The translations under genes and the position numbers were made by a program. From contig NZ_LYVP01000033.1 of the NCBI RefSeq assembly GCF_001984065.1, positions 1 through 51,697 on the forward strand: a stretch of 51,697 bases of DNA. The letters run 5' to 3'. Numbering within the stretch: position 1 is the stretch's first letter; each line of letters opens with the position of its first letter. The DNA comes from Pseudomonas sp. KK4 (GTDB lineage Bacteria; Pseudomonadota; Gammaproteobacteria; Pseudomonadales; Pseudomonadaceae). Positions 9,533 through 17,894 of this stretch are shown piece after piece. The notes below the pieces were generated by a model. That model was not told the origin of the DNA. It worked only from the letters and a program-made list of their open reading frames with translations, and ran no database searches.

Positions 9533-9583
9533 GCCGCGAGCCCGCGGTTGTTTTCACGGCCGGCCTCGAGTCGGCCGTTTTAT
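9533..9583 (+). terminator. tandem hairpins between dsbC and hom
   Basis: Two stems follow each other. CCGCG/CGCGG is followed by TTGTTTT. ACGGCCG (9556-9562) / CGGCCGT (9572-9578) is followed by TTTTAT. The last T lies only about 12 bp before the hom start codon, so the site is either the dsbC terminator read by the hom leader or a hom attenuator. No threonine-rich leader peptide was seen. Confidence 0.55.
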
Positions 9584-9595
9584 GGGGAGTTCACA

Positions 9596-10900
9596 GTGAA
9601 ACCGGTCAAAGTAGGCATCTGTGGGTTAGGGACCGTCGGTGGCGGTACCTTCAACGTACTTCAGCGCAACGCCGAGGAAATTGCTCGTCGTGCCGGGCGT
9701 GGGATCGAAGTGGCACAAATTGCCATTCGCACGCCAAAGCCTCAGTTCCAAACGACCGGTATTGCGATTACCAACGATGTCTTCGATGTGGCCACGAACC
9801 CTGAGATCGACATCGTCATAGAGCTGATGGGCGGCTATACCGTTGCCCGCGAGCTGGTACTCAAGGCCATCGAGAATGGCAAGCATGTGGTCACCGCGAA
9901 CAAGGCGCTCATCGCCGTTCACGGTAATGAAATTTTCGCCAAGGCTCGCGAGAAGGGCGTGATCGTTGCGTTCGAAGCGGCCGTGGCCGGTGGCATCCCG
10001 GTGATCAAGGCGATTCGCGAAGGCCTGTCGGCCAACCGCATCAACTGGGTCGCGGGCATCATCAACGGTACCGGCAACTTCATCCTGACGGAAATGCGCG
10101 AGAAGGGTCGCACCTTCGAAGACGTACTGGCCGAGGCTCAGGCACTGGGTTACGCCGAAGCCGATCCGACCTTCGACGTCGAAGGCATCGACGCGGCGCA
10201 CAAGCTCACGATCCTGGCGTCCATCGCGTTCGGTATTCCGCTGCAGTTCGACAAGGCGTACACCGAGGGCATCACCAAGCTGACCACCGCTGACGTCAAT
10301 TACGCCGAAGCACTGGGCTACCGCATCAAGCACCTGGGCGTGGCGCGCAGCACCACGGCCGGTATCGAACTGCGCGTGCACCCGACGCTGATCCCGGCCG
10401 ATCGCCTGATCGCCAACGTCAACGGCGTGATGAACGCGGTGATGGTCAATGGCGACGCCGCCGGTTCGACCCTGTTCTACGGTGCCGGTGCTGGCATGGA
10501 GCCAACCGCTTCCTCGGTGATCGCCGACCTGGTGGACGTGGTTCGCGCCATGACCTCCGACCCGGAAAACCGCGTACCGCACCTGGCCTTCCAGCCGGAT
10601 TCGCTGTCGGCCCACCCGATCCTGCCGATCGAAGCCTGCGAAAGTGCCTACTACCTGCGCATTCAGGCCAAGGATCATCCAGGCGTGCTGGCGCAAGTGG
10701 CGAGCATCCTGTCGGAGCGCGGCATCAACATCGAATCGATCATGCAGAAGGAAGTCGAAGAACACGACGGCCTTGTGCCAATGATCCTGCTGACCCACCG
10801 CGTACTGGAGCAACGCATCAATGATGCGATCGCCGCCCTGGAAGCCCTGGCGGGCGTGGTCGGTCCGGTCGTGCGGATCCGTGTCGAGCACCTGAACTAA
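9596..10900 (+). CDS. hom: homoserine dehydrogenase
   Basis: Reduces aspartate semialdehyde to homoserine, the branch point to threonine and methionine. The GTG start at 9596 follows GGGGAG by 6 bases and gives VKPVKVGICGLGTVGGGTF with the NAD(P)-binding GxGxVG; the longer frame from 9548 is not family-like. The catalytic domain (about 130-320) contains AGGIPVIKAIREGL and NGTGNFILTEM. A C-terminal ACT domain (about 350-430: ESAYYLRIQAKDHPGVLAQV) suggests feedback control by threonine. It is 434 aa and is followed by thrC. Confidence 0.97.
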   Translation: MKPVKVGICGLGTVGGGTFNVLQRNAEEIARRAGRGIEVAQIAIRTPKPQFQTTGIAITNDVFDVATNPEIDIVIELMGGYTVARELVLKAIENGKHVVTANKALIAVHGNEIFAKAREKGVIVAFEAAVAGGIPVIKAIREGLSANRINWVAGIINGTGNFILTEMREKGRTFEDVLAEAQALGYAEADPTFDVEGIDAAHKLTILASIAFGIPLQFDKAYTEGITKLTTADVNYAEALGYRIKHLGVARSTTAGIELRVHPTLIPADRLIANVNGVMNAVMVNGDAAGSTLFYGAGAGMEPTASSVIADLVDVVRAMTSDPENRVPHLAFQPDSLSAHPILPIEACESAYYLRIQAKDHPGVLAQVASILSERGINIESIMQKEVEEHDGLVPMILLTHRVLEQRINDAIAALEALAGVVGPVVRIRVEHLN

Positions 10901-10908
10901 TTTAGAAG

Positions 10909-10990
10909 CAGCTGCAAGCTATCCGCTGCAAGCTGCCAGTGAGAAGCCTCGCCGCTTTGAACTTGCAGCTTGAAGCGTGAAGCTTGAAGC
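10909..10990. repeat. palindromic intergenic repeat between hom and thrC
   Basis: Several copies of GCTGCAAGCT, CTTGCAGC and GAAGCTTGAAGC in opposite orientations. GCTGCAAG (10929-10936) can pair with CTTGCAGC (10963-10970). This type of repeat is common in Pseudomonas spacers. Here it sits inside a probable operon, about 20 bp before the thrC start. Confidence 0.6.
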
Positions 10991-11011
10991 CCAAACCGAA
11001 GGTTTGCCCCC

Positions 11012-12421
11012 ATGCGCTACATCAGCACCCGCGGCCAGGCACCGGCCCTGAATTTCGAAGACGTCCTGCTGGCAGGTCTTGCCACCGACGGCGGTCTGTA
11101 CGTCCCGGAAAACCTGCCACGTTTCACCCAGGAAGAAATCGCCTCCTGGGCCGGCCTGCCGTACCACGAACTGGCTTTCCGCGTGATGCGCCCGTTCGTT
11201 GCCGGCAGCATTCCGGACGCCGATTTCAAAAAGATCCTTGAAGAAACCTACGGGGTCTTCGCCCACAGCGCCGTTGCGCCACTGCGTCAACTGAACGGCA
11301 ACGAATGGGTACTGGAGCTGTTCCACGGTCCGACCCTGGCGTTCAAGGACTTCGCCCTGCAACTGCTCGGTCGCCTGCTCGACTACGTGCTGGAAAAGCG
11401 CGGCGAGCGCGTGGTGATCGTCGGTGCCACTTCCGGTGATACCGGTTCGGCCGCCATCGAAGGCTGCAAGCATTGCGAAAACGTCGACATCTTCATCCTG
11501 CACCCGCACAACCGTGTGTCCGACGTGCAGCGTCGGCAGATGACCACCATTTTCGGTGAGAACATCCACAACATCGCCATCGAAGGCAACTTCGATGACT
11601 GCCAGGAAATGGTCAAGGCCAGCTTCGCCGACCAGGGCTTCCTCAAGGGCACTCGCCTGGTGGCGGTCAACTCGATCAACTGGGCGCGGATCATGGCCCA
11701 GATCGTCTACTACTTCCACGCGGCCCTGCAACTGGGCGGCCCGGCGCGTTCGGTGGCGTTCTCGGTGCCGACCGGCAACTTCGGCGACATCTTCGCCGGT
11801 TACCTGGCGCGCAACATGGGCCTGCCGATCAACCAGTTGATCGTCGCCACCAACCGCAACGACATCCTGCACCGCTTCATGAGCGGTAATCAGTACGTCA
11901 AGGAAACCCTGCACGCCACGCTGTCGCCGTCCATGGACATCATGGTGTCGTCGAACTTCGAACGCCTGCTGTTCGACCTGCACGGTCGCAACGGTGCGGC
12001 GATTGCCGGGCTGATGGACAGCTTCAAGCAGGGTGGCGGCTTCAGCGTTGAACAGGAGCGCTGGACCGAAGCCCGCAAGCTGTTCGACTCGTTGGCCGTG
12101 GATGATGCGCAAACCTGCGAAACCATCGCCGAAGTGTACGAACAGACCGGCGAAGTGCTGGACCCGCATACCGCCATCGGCGTCAAGGCAGCCCGAGAAT
12201 GCCGCCGCAGCCTGGATATCCCGATGGTAATCCTCGGCACGGCCCATCCGGTCAAGTTCCCGGATGCCGTGGAAAAGGCTGGCGTGGGCAAGGCGTTGGA
12301 ACTGCCGATGCACCTCACCGATCTGTTTGAGCGCGATGAGCGCTGCACGGTGTTGCCCAATGACCTGAAAGCCGTACAGGCGTTTGTGAGCCAACACGGT
12401 AATCGCGGCAAACCGTTGTAA
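11012..12421 (+). CDS. thrC: threonine synthase
   Basis: PLP enzyme converting O-phosphohomoserine to threonine, last step of the pathway that uses the product of hom. The N-terminus MRYISTRGQAPALNFEDVLLAGLATDGGLYVPE is typical. The PLP lysine is Lys112 in LAFKDFALQ, and the phosphate-binding loop is ATSGDTGSAA. At 469 aa it belongs to the longer bacterial class. It is probably cotranscribed with hom across a repeat-filled 111-bp gap and has its own terminator. Confidence 0.97.
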   Translation: MRYISTRGQAPALNFEDVLLAGLATDGGLYVPENLPRFTQEEIASWAGLPYHELAFRVMRPFVAGSIPDADFKKILEETYGVFAHSAVAPLRQLNGNEWVLELFHGPTLAFKDFALQLLGRLLDYVLEKRGERVVIVGATSGDTGSAAIEGCKHCENVDIFILHPHNRVSDVQRRQMTTIFGENIHNIAIEGNFDDCQEMVKASFADQGFLKGTRLVAVNSINWARIMAQIVYYFHAALQLGGPARSVAFSVPTGNFGDIFAGYLARNMGLPINQLIVATNRNDILHRFMSGNQYVKETLHATLSPSMDIMVSSNFERLLFDLHGRNGAAIAGLMDSFKQGGGFSVEQERWTEARKLFDSLAVDDAQTCETIAEVYEQTGEVLDPHTAIGVKAARECRRSLDIPMVILGTAHPVKFPDAVEKAGVGKALELPMHLTDLFERDERCTVLPNDLKAVQAFVSQHGNRGKPL

Positions 12422-12442
12422 CCGTCAATCTGCCACATAAAG

Positions 12443-12469
12443 AAGCCCGTCGTATGACGGGCTTTTTTT
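12443..12469 (+). terminator. intrinsic terminator after thrC
   Basis: AAGCCCGTC (12443-12451) and GACGGGCTT (12456-12464) with a GTAT loop and a run of T. Confidence 0.85.
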
Positions 12470-12693
12470 ATTTCAATCAGGCCACAGGTTGATGTGCGCT
12501 TCATGAAATTTGGCAAACCGACAGACGTCACGCCCTCTGTTTTTTCTCTGTCATCTTCACCCTGCATGCTCTTTCGACCAGAGACGCACAGGTACATGCG
12601 TTCTGCAGCCAGAACTTTCTTCTCGTGCTGGCGGTCATTTACTGTAGACACGCCCCTGGCACTTCGTTTTCGGACTATTGAGTGGTGATCGAG

Positions 12694-12978
12694 ATGGAAA
12701 GTATCTGCCTATTGCTCGGTGAGGCTCTGAGCCCGTATCAGGTGACATTGACCCCGTCAGGCATTCACGGTGAATGCCTGGTGACGTTGAAGAATGCAAC
12801 CGGCGCCATAGTGGTCGAGCGGCTGTTCAATCAGGCGCAATTGGCTTACAAGCGTTCGCTCACCGATGTGGTCGATGGCTTGCACCGCGATCTGATGATT
12901 GCCGAAGGGCGCCTGGAACCCTGTGTGATCGCGGCGTTGCGCAATGTCGCGCAGGAGAAGGTCCTGGCCCGCGCGTAA
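12694..12978 (+). CDS. DUF3509 domain-containing protein
   Basis: Small soluble protein (94 aa from the ATG at 12694; an in-frame GTG at 12682 adds four residues) that resembles the DUF3509 family found mainly in pseudomonads: MESICLLLGEALSPYQVTL at the start and VVERLFNQAQLAYKRSLTDVV in the middle. No catalytic motif, signal or membrane segment is present. Function is unknown. It lies alone between the thrC terminator and a second terminator-like hairpin. Confidence 0.75.
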   Translation: MESICLLLGEALSPYQVTLTPSGIHGECLVTLKNATGAIVVERLFNQAQLAYKRSLTDVVDGLHRDLMIAEGRLEPCVIAALRNVAQEKVLARA

Positions 12979-13004
12979 GTGAATTATTTTTCACGGGAAC
13001 CTTA

Positions 13005-13138
13005 CCGGCCCCCGGTCAGTCAGAGGTTTTAACAGCAGGATCAAGCATTGTGCTCCGGTGCTTGTAGCTTGCTGCTACTGGTCTTATGCAGGCCACGTTT
13101 AGCCCCGAGTCGTCTCCCCACTTCTCGGGGTTTCTTTT
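13005..13138 (+). ncRNA. possible small RNA ahead of a terminator
   Basis: The 169-bp spacer after the DUF3509 gene has a short hairpin GTAGC/GCTAC (13064-13078) and then a terminator. It may be just a 3' UTR, and no promoter is obvious. The call is speculative. Confidence 0.2.
13103..13138 (+). terminator. terminator-like hairpin after the DUF3509 gene
   Basis: CCCCGAG (13103-13109) / CTCGGGG (13124-13130) followed by TTTCTTTT. Confidence 0.7.
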
Positions 13139-13147
13139 GCCCGCGAT

Positions 13148-14011
13148 TCAGTGCCCGGCCTGCTCCTCGAAAAACGCTTTCGAGGCCTCCAGGTATTGGC
13201 GGCGACTGTCCGGGTCGAGCCAGGTGGCGTAGGCCTCGCTCAGGTGATCCCGGGGCAGGGTGCGCAGCAGTTGGTTGATCTCGACGATGGCTTGTCGGCC
13301 TTGGGGCGTATCGGTGCAACCAATGTAGCCGGACAGGTATTTGCCCGTGCCGCGAATCGGGTAGAACTGCAATTCATCCTCGCCAATCCCCTGCTGCTGG
13401 GCCTGATAGCGAATTTCCGGACGATAGCCCAACAGGACCTGCAAGCGCCCCAGTCGCTGCATCTGCAACAGGCTGCCCAAGGCCTGGTTGCCATAGTGAA
13501 GCGTCAGGGCCTTGGGTGGCGCCTGCTTGAGCAGGGTGTCGAGGAACTCGCCGTAATTGCGCTCGGCGACTATCCCCAGTGTCACGTTACCCGGGGCCAG
13601 AAACGCCGCCAGATCCACTTCTCCGTCCTGGATAAAAGGCGCCAACAGTTCGCGATCGACGCGCCGTACGGCCAGGCCATTGCTCATGGCGCGAAAGAGC
13701 GGGGTGGAAAACGCTATCCAGGTTGCGCGCTCCTTGCTCCAGTTCAGCGCCGCATCGCAGGTGAGGGCGGGCTCGTGGAGCATTTGCAGGCCACGGGCGC
13801 GATTGACCCTCAACACACTGTGCTGGTATTGCGGCATGCCGGCGATCAACGTGGTCAAGAATTGATCGATAATCCCCTGACCCTTTTTGGGGCCCTCGAA
13901 AATGAACAACGGTGGCAAATCACGCTTGAGCCAGACCAGGGTTGGCTTGCCCTGCGCCAAGGCAGATGGCATCAGCGCCGCGAACATCATCGCAGCCAGC
14001 AATGCGCACAC
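13148..14011 (-). CDS. periplasmic solute-binding-like protein (TIGR02285 type)
   Basis: About 287 aa, resembling the extracellular solute-binding fold seen in amino-acid ABC transport proteins and the TIGR02285 family of unknown function (LVWLKRDLPPLFIFEGPKKGQGIIDQ at the mature N-terminus; TCDAALNWSKERATWIAFSTPLF). The start is uncertain: a GTG at 14011 gives a plausible signal peptide (CALLAAMMFAALMPSALAQ), while a TTG at 14002 or the ATGs at 13990 and 13987 are possible. The frame continues open into the CoA-transferase gene, but those residues are not family-like. It starts 46 bp after the CoA-transferase stop on the same strand. No permease genes are near, so transport is not implied. 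Confidence 0.75.
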   Translation of the reverse strand: MCALLAAMMFAALMPSALAQGKPTLVWLKRDLPPLFIFEGPKKGQGIIDQFLTTLIAGMPQYQHSVLRVNRARGLQMLHEPALTCDAALNWSKERATWIAFSTPLFRAMSNGLAVRRVDRELLAPFIQDGEVDLAAFLAPGNVTLGIVAERNYGEFLDTLLKQAPPKALTLHYGNQALGSLLQMQRLGRLQVLLGYRPEIRYQAQQQGIGEDELQFYPIRGTGKYLSGYIGCTDTPQGRQAIVEINQLLRTLPRDHLSEAYATWLDPDSRRQYLEASKAFFEEQAGH

Positions 14012-14057
14012 GGCCCGCTGGCCCTGTTGGATGGCGCGCGCAATCAGACGTTCGAGC

Positions 14058-15257
14058 TCAGATGGCCCCGTCCTTGCGCAGCTGTGTGATCTGCGACGCG
14101 TCATAGCCCAGGTCCTGGAGTACTTGTGTGTTGTGCTCACCCAACTGCGGCCCGACCCATTCACAATCTCCGGGAGTCTCTGAGAGTTTCGGCACGATGC
14201 CCGGCATCTTGAAGGCTTTGCCATCGGGCAGCTTGGCCTGCAGGAACATTTCCCGGGCCAGGTACTGCGGATCGCTGAACATGTCTTCGGCGCTGAAGAT
14301 CCGGCTGACGGGCACCTCGGCCTGGTTCAACCGTTCAAGGACAGTGTCCAGCGGCAGCGAGTTGACCCAGCGATCGATGACCCCGTAGAGCTCGTCGCGA
14401 CGGCTGTCACGGCCGTCGTTACTGGCCAGCACAGGGTCGTTGGCCAGGTCTTCACGGCCGATGATCAGCATGAAACGCTTGAAGATGGCATCGCCATTGG
14501 CGCCAATCTGCACGTGCTTGCCATCGGCGCTGGTATGGATCGAGGAGGGTGTGATGCCAGGCATGATATTGCCGGTGCGCTCGCGGATAAACCCGAACAC
14601 GTCGAACTCCGGCACCATGCTTTCCATCATGGCGAAGATCGCTTCATACAGCGCCACGTCCACCACTTGGCCCTGGCCGCCGTTGACCTCGCGGTGACGC
14701 AACGCCATCAGTGCGCCGATCACACCCCAGAGCGCAGCAATCGAGTCGCCAATGGAAATGCCGGTGCGCACCGGAGGTCGGTCCTCGAAACCTGTGATGT
14801 AGCGTAGCCCGCCCATGGATTCACCGACGGCGCCGAAGCCGGGCTGATCCTTCATCGGACCGGTCTGGCCAAACCCCGAGAGTCGCACCATCACCAGTTT
14901 CGGATTCAGTGCGTGCAAAACGTCCCAACCCAGGCCGAGTTTCTCCAGCACGCCGGGACGGAAGTTCTCGATCAGGATGTCCGCTTCACTCAGCAGTTTT
15001 TTCAGAATCGCCAGGCCGTCCGGGTGCTTGAGGTTCAGGGTCAGGGACTTTTTGTTGCGCGCCTGCACGAACCACCACAGCGAAGTACCTTCATACAGCT
15101 TGCGCCATTTGCGCAGCGGATCGCCGCCGTCCGGCGATTCGATCTTGACCACATCGGCACCGAATTCGGCGCAGATGCGCGAGGCAAACGGACCGGCGAT
15201 CAGGGTGCCCAATTCAATGACTTTAAGGCCTGAAAGCGGTTTGGCGGTGAACGGCAT
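14058..15257 (-). CDS. CaiB/BaiF family CoA-transferase
   Basis: Family III CoA-transferase, moving CoA between carboxylic acids. The 399-aa protein starts MPFTAKPLSGLKVIELGTLIAGPFASRICAEFGADVVKIE, typical of the family, with AGGA before the ATG at 15257; a longer frame to 15305 is not supported. LTLNLKHPDG and RLSGFGQTGP are further family segments. In formyl-CoA transferase the covalent catalyst is Asp169 in a PG[FY]D context; here that place reads PGFGAVGESMGG, with Gly142 and Glu146. Substrate is unknown; glutarate or dicarboxylate pathways are common for relatives. Confidence 0.85.
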   Translation of the reverse strand: MPFTAKPLSGLKVIELGTLIAGPFASRICAEFGADVVKIESPDGGDPLRKWRKLYEGTSLWWFVQARNKKSLTLNLKHPDGLAILKKLLSEADILIENFRPGVLEKLGLGWDVLHALNPKLVMVRLSGFGQTGPMKDQPGFGAVGESMGGLRYITGFEDRPPVRTGISIGDSIAALWGVIGALMALRHREVNGGQGQVVDVALYEAIFAMMESMVPEFDVFGFIRERTGNIMPGITPSSIHTSADGKHVQIGANGDAIFKRFMLIIGREDLANDPVLASNDGRDSRRDELYGVIDRWVNSLPLDTVLERLNQAEVPVSRIFSAEDMFSDPQYLAREMFLQAKLPDGKAFKMPGIVPKLSETPGDCEWVGPQLGEHNTQVLQDLGYDASQITQLRKDGAI

Positions 15258-15405
15258 ACGGGATCCTGTAGGACAAGAGACAGAGCGAATACAGAGTTTT
15301 AACATAGCCGACTGTCCGGCGCTCAGGGTAGATTGCCATCAATTCGATGATTGCCCGTCGCATCGGTTAGACTTGCCGCCTTTCCCCGTATCAAGAAGCC
15401 CGTTC

Positions 15406-15948
15406 ATGGCCCAGCCGTCCACGACCTACAAGTTTGAACTGAACCTCACCGACCTCGACCGCAGCGTCTACGAGAGCGTCAAACAGACCATCGCCCGTCA
15501 CCCTTCGGAAACCGAAGAACGCATGACCGTGCGCCTGTTGGCCTACGCCCTCTGGTACAACGAACAGCTGTCCTTTGGCCGTGGTCTGTCAGAAGTGGAT
15601 GAGCCGGCCCTGTGGGAAAAAAGCCTGGATGACCGTGTCCTGCACTGGATCGAAGTCGGCCAGCCGGATGCCGAACGCCTGACCTGGTGCTCGCGCCGCA
15701 CCGAACGCACCAGCCTGTTGGCCTACGGCAGCCTGCGGGTCTGGGAAGGCAAAGTGGTGCCAGCGGTGAAGAACCTGAAGAACGTCAACATCGCCGCCGT
15801 GCCTCAGGAAGTGTTGGAAACCCTGGCCAAGGACATGCCCCGCGTCATCAAGTGGGACGTGATGATCAGCGAAGGGACGATTTTCGTCACTGACGACCGT
15901 GGTCAGCACGAAGTCCAGTTGACCTGGTTGCTGGGCGAGCGCGGCTGA
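15406..15948 (+). CDS. YaeQ family protein
   Basis: 180-aa protein matching YaeQ over its whole length (MAQPSTTYKFELNLTDLDRS, EERMTVRLLAYALWYNE, WIEVGQPDAERL, LTWLLGERG). YaeQ has a PD-(D/E)XK-nuclease-like fold and was found as a suppressor of rfaH-related hemolysin defects, but its biochemical role is unsettled. The start follows CAAGAAG. It is divergent from the CoA-transferase and 54 bp ahead of recJ, possibly in one transcript. Confidence 0.9.
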   Translation: MAQPSTTYKFELNLTDLDRSVYESVKQTIARHPSETEERMTVRLLAYALWYNEQLSFGRGLSEVDEPALWEKSLDDRVLHWIEVGQPDAERLTWCSRRTERTSLLAYGSLRVWEGKVVPAVKNLKNVNIAAVPQEVLETLAKDMPRVIKWDVMISEGTIFVTDDRGQHEVQLTWLLGERG

Positions 15949-16002
15949 GGCTGCGCTGTCCCCGATTGATCCCCCGTATTCAATAGAAGCCTCTGTCACC
16001 CC

Positions 16003-17712
16003 ATGCGTATCGAACCCCGCCTGCTGCCCGACACCCTGCCATTCCTTGGTGATATTCCACCTCTGCTGACCCGTCTGTACGCGGCGCGGGGCGTGCAGTC
16101 CGAAGCCGAACTGGACAAGAGCCTGGCGCGGTTGATTCCGTTCCAGCAGCTCAAGGGCATCGAGGCAGCGGTGGATTTGCTGGTGGTGGCGCTGGAGCAG
16201 CGCCAGCGCATCCTGATCGTCGGCGATTTCGACGCTGACGGCGCGACGGCCAGCACCGTGGGCACCCTGGGCTTGCGTCTGTTGGGCGCGGCCCATGTCG
16301 ATTACCTGGTGCCCAACCGATTCGATTACGGCTACGGCCTGACCCCGGAAATCGTCGCGGTGGCCCTGGAGCGTCAGCCACAGTTGCTGATCACCGTGGA
16401 TAACGGTATTTCCAGCGTCGAAGGCGTGGCGGCGGCGAAGAAGGCCGGGCTCAGGGTGCTGGTCACCGACCACCACTTGCCCGGCGATGAACTGCCGCTG
16501 GCCGATGCCATCGTCAACCCGAACCAGCCGGGTTGCGAGTTCCCGAGCAAGGCGCTGGCCGGTGTCGGGGTGATCTTCTATGTGCTGATGGCCCTGCGCG
16601 CGCGATTGCGCAGCCTGGGTTGGTACGAGACCCGGCCGCAGCCGAACATCGGCGAACTGCTGGACTTGGTGGCGCTGGGCAGCGTGGCTGACGTGGTGCC
16701 GCTGGATGCCAACAACCGGATCCTGGTGCATCAGGGCCTGGAGCGGATTCGTGCCGGGCGCGCCCGACCGGGGATCAAGGCGATTCTTGAGGTGGCCAAG
16801 CGCGACCCTGCACGCATCACCTCCACCGATCTGGGCTTCATCGTCGGCCCGCGCTTGAACGCGGCGGGTCGCCTGGACGACATGAGCCTGGGCATCGAAT
16901 GCCTGCTCACTGAAGACGCCGCGCTGGCCCGGGAGATGGCCGCGCAACTGGACGGCATGAACCAGGACCGCAAATCCATCGAGCAGGGCATGCAGCGTGA
17001 AGCGCTGGCGCAGCTCAAGGATCTGCCGGTGGAATCGATGCCGTTCGGCCTGTGCCTGTTCGATGCCGAATGGCACCAGGGCGTCATCGGTATCCTCGCG
17101 TCGCGCATGAAAGAGCGCTATTTCCGCCCGACCATTGCCTTCGCCGATGCAGGCGATGGCCTGCTCAAAGGCTCGGGCCGCTCGGTGCAGGGCTTTCACA
17201 TTCGTGATGCCCTGAGTGTGGTGGCGGCGCAGCATCCGAACCTGATCACCAAGTACGGTGGCCATGCCATGGCCGCCGGCCTGACCCTGCCGCAAGAGCA
17301 TTTCCCGCTGTTCGCCGAAGCCTTCGATGCCGAAGTGCGTCGCCAGATGCGCGAAGAAGACCTGACCGGGCGCCTGCTGTCGGACGGCACCCTGGCGGTG
17401 GAAGAGTTTCACCTGGAACTGGCCCGCGCACTGCGGCATGCCGGACCTTGGGGGCAGCACTTCCCGGAGCCGCTGTTTCACGGGGTATTCCAACTGGTGG
17501 AGCAACGGGTGGTCGGCGAGCGGCACCTCAAAGTGGTGCTCAGAAGCGAGTGCGGGTCGGTGAAGCTCGATGGCATCGCCTTTGGCATTGATCGCGACGT
17601 CTGGCCGAATCCGACCATCAAATGGGTGGAATTGGCCTACAAACTCGACGTCAACGAGTTTCGCGGCAACGAGACCGTGCAATTGATGATTGCCCACATC
17701 GAACCGCGTTGA
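16003..17712 (+). CDS. recJ: single-strand-specific 5'-3' exonuclease RecJ
   Basis: 569-aa DHH-family exonuclease acting in RecF-pathway recombination, mismatch repair and base excision. Metal-binding motifs are intact: DFDADG (75-80), DNG (133-135), DHH (156-158), then ALGSVADVVPL and GPRLNAAGRLDD. The DHHA1 region carries GKGSGRS-like LLKGSGRSVQGFHI and KYGGHAMAAGLTL, followed by the OB-fold C-terminus. Length matches the E. coli protein. Confidence 0.97.
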   Translation: MRIEPRLLPDTLPFLGDIPPLLTRLYAARGVQSEAELDKSLARLIPFQQLKGIEAAVDLLVVALEQRQRILIVGDFDADGATASTVGTLGLRLLGAAHVDYLVPNRFDYGYGLTPEIVAVALERQPQLLITVDNGISSVEGVAAAKKAGLRVLVTDHHLPGDELPLADAIVNPNQPGCEFPSKALAGVGVIFYVLMALRARLRSLGWYETRPQPNIGELLDLVALGSVADVVPLDANNRILVHQGLERIRAGRARPGIKAILEVAKRDPARITSTDLGFIVGPRLNAAGRLDDMSLGIECLLTEDAALAREMAAQLDGMNQDRKSIEQGMQREALAQLKDLPVESMPFGLCLFDAEWHQGVIGILASRMKERYFRPTIAFADAGDGLLKGSGRSVQGFHIRDALSVVAAQHPNLITKYGGHAMAAGLTLPQEHFPLFAEAFDAEVRRQMREEDLTGRLLSDGTLAVEEFHLELARALRHAGPWGQHFPEPLFHGVFQLVEQRVVGERHLKVVLRSECGSVKLDGIAFGIDRDVWPNPTIKWVELAYKLDVNEFRGNETVQLMIAHIEPR

Positions 17713-17894
17713 GCCCATAACGGCAGGGGCGGCATCCCCCGATGTCGACTAGGCTCTAAGCACTGCTTGATTATCCTTGTGACGTCTTGTCGAATTTTTT
17801 GCCCGCGGGGGCGGGTGTTGCATCCTTTTTCCTGTCACTCGTCGACTTTTCAAACAGAACCCTGGAGCCTGACCACTGATTCGAGAGGTGCCCC

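Noticed and set aside
15589..17718. 709-aa minus-strand frame across yaeQ and recJ
   Set aside because: It overlaps two confidently assigned genes and reads as the reverse complement of the RecJ frame, without a recognisable domain.
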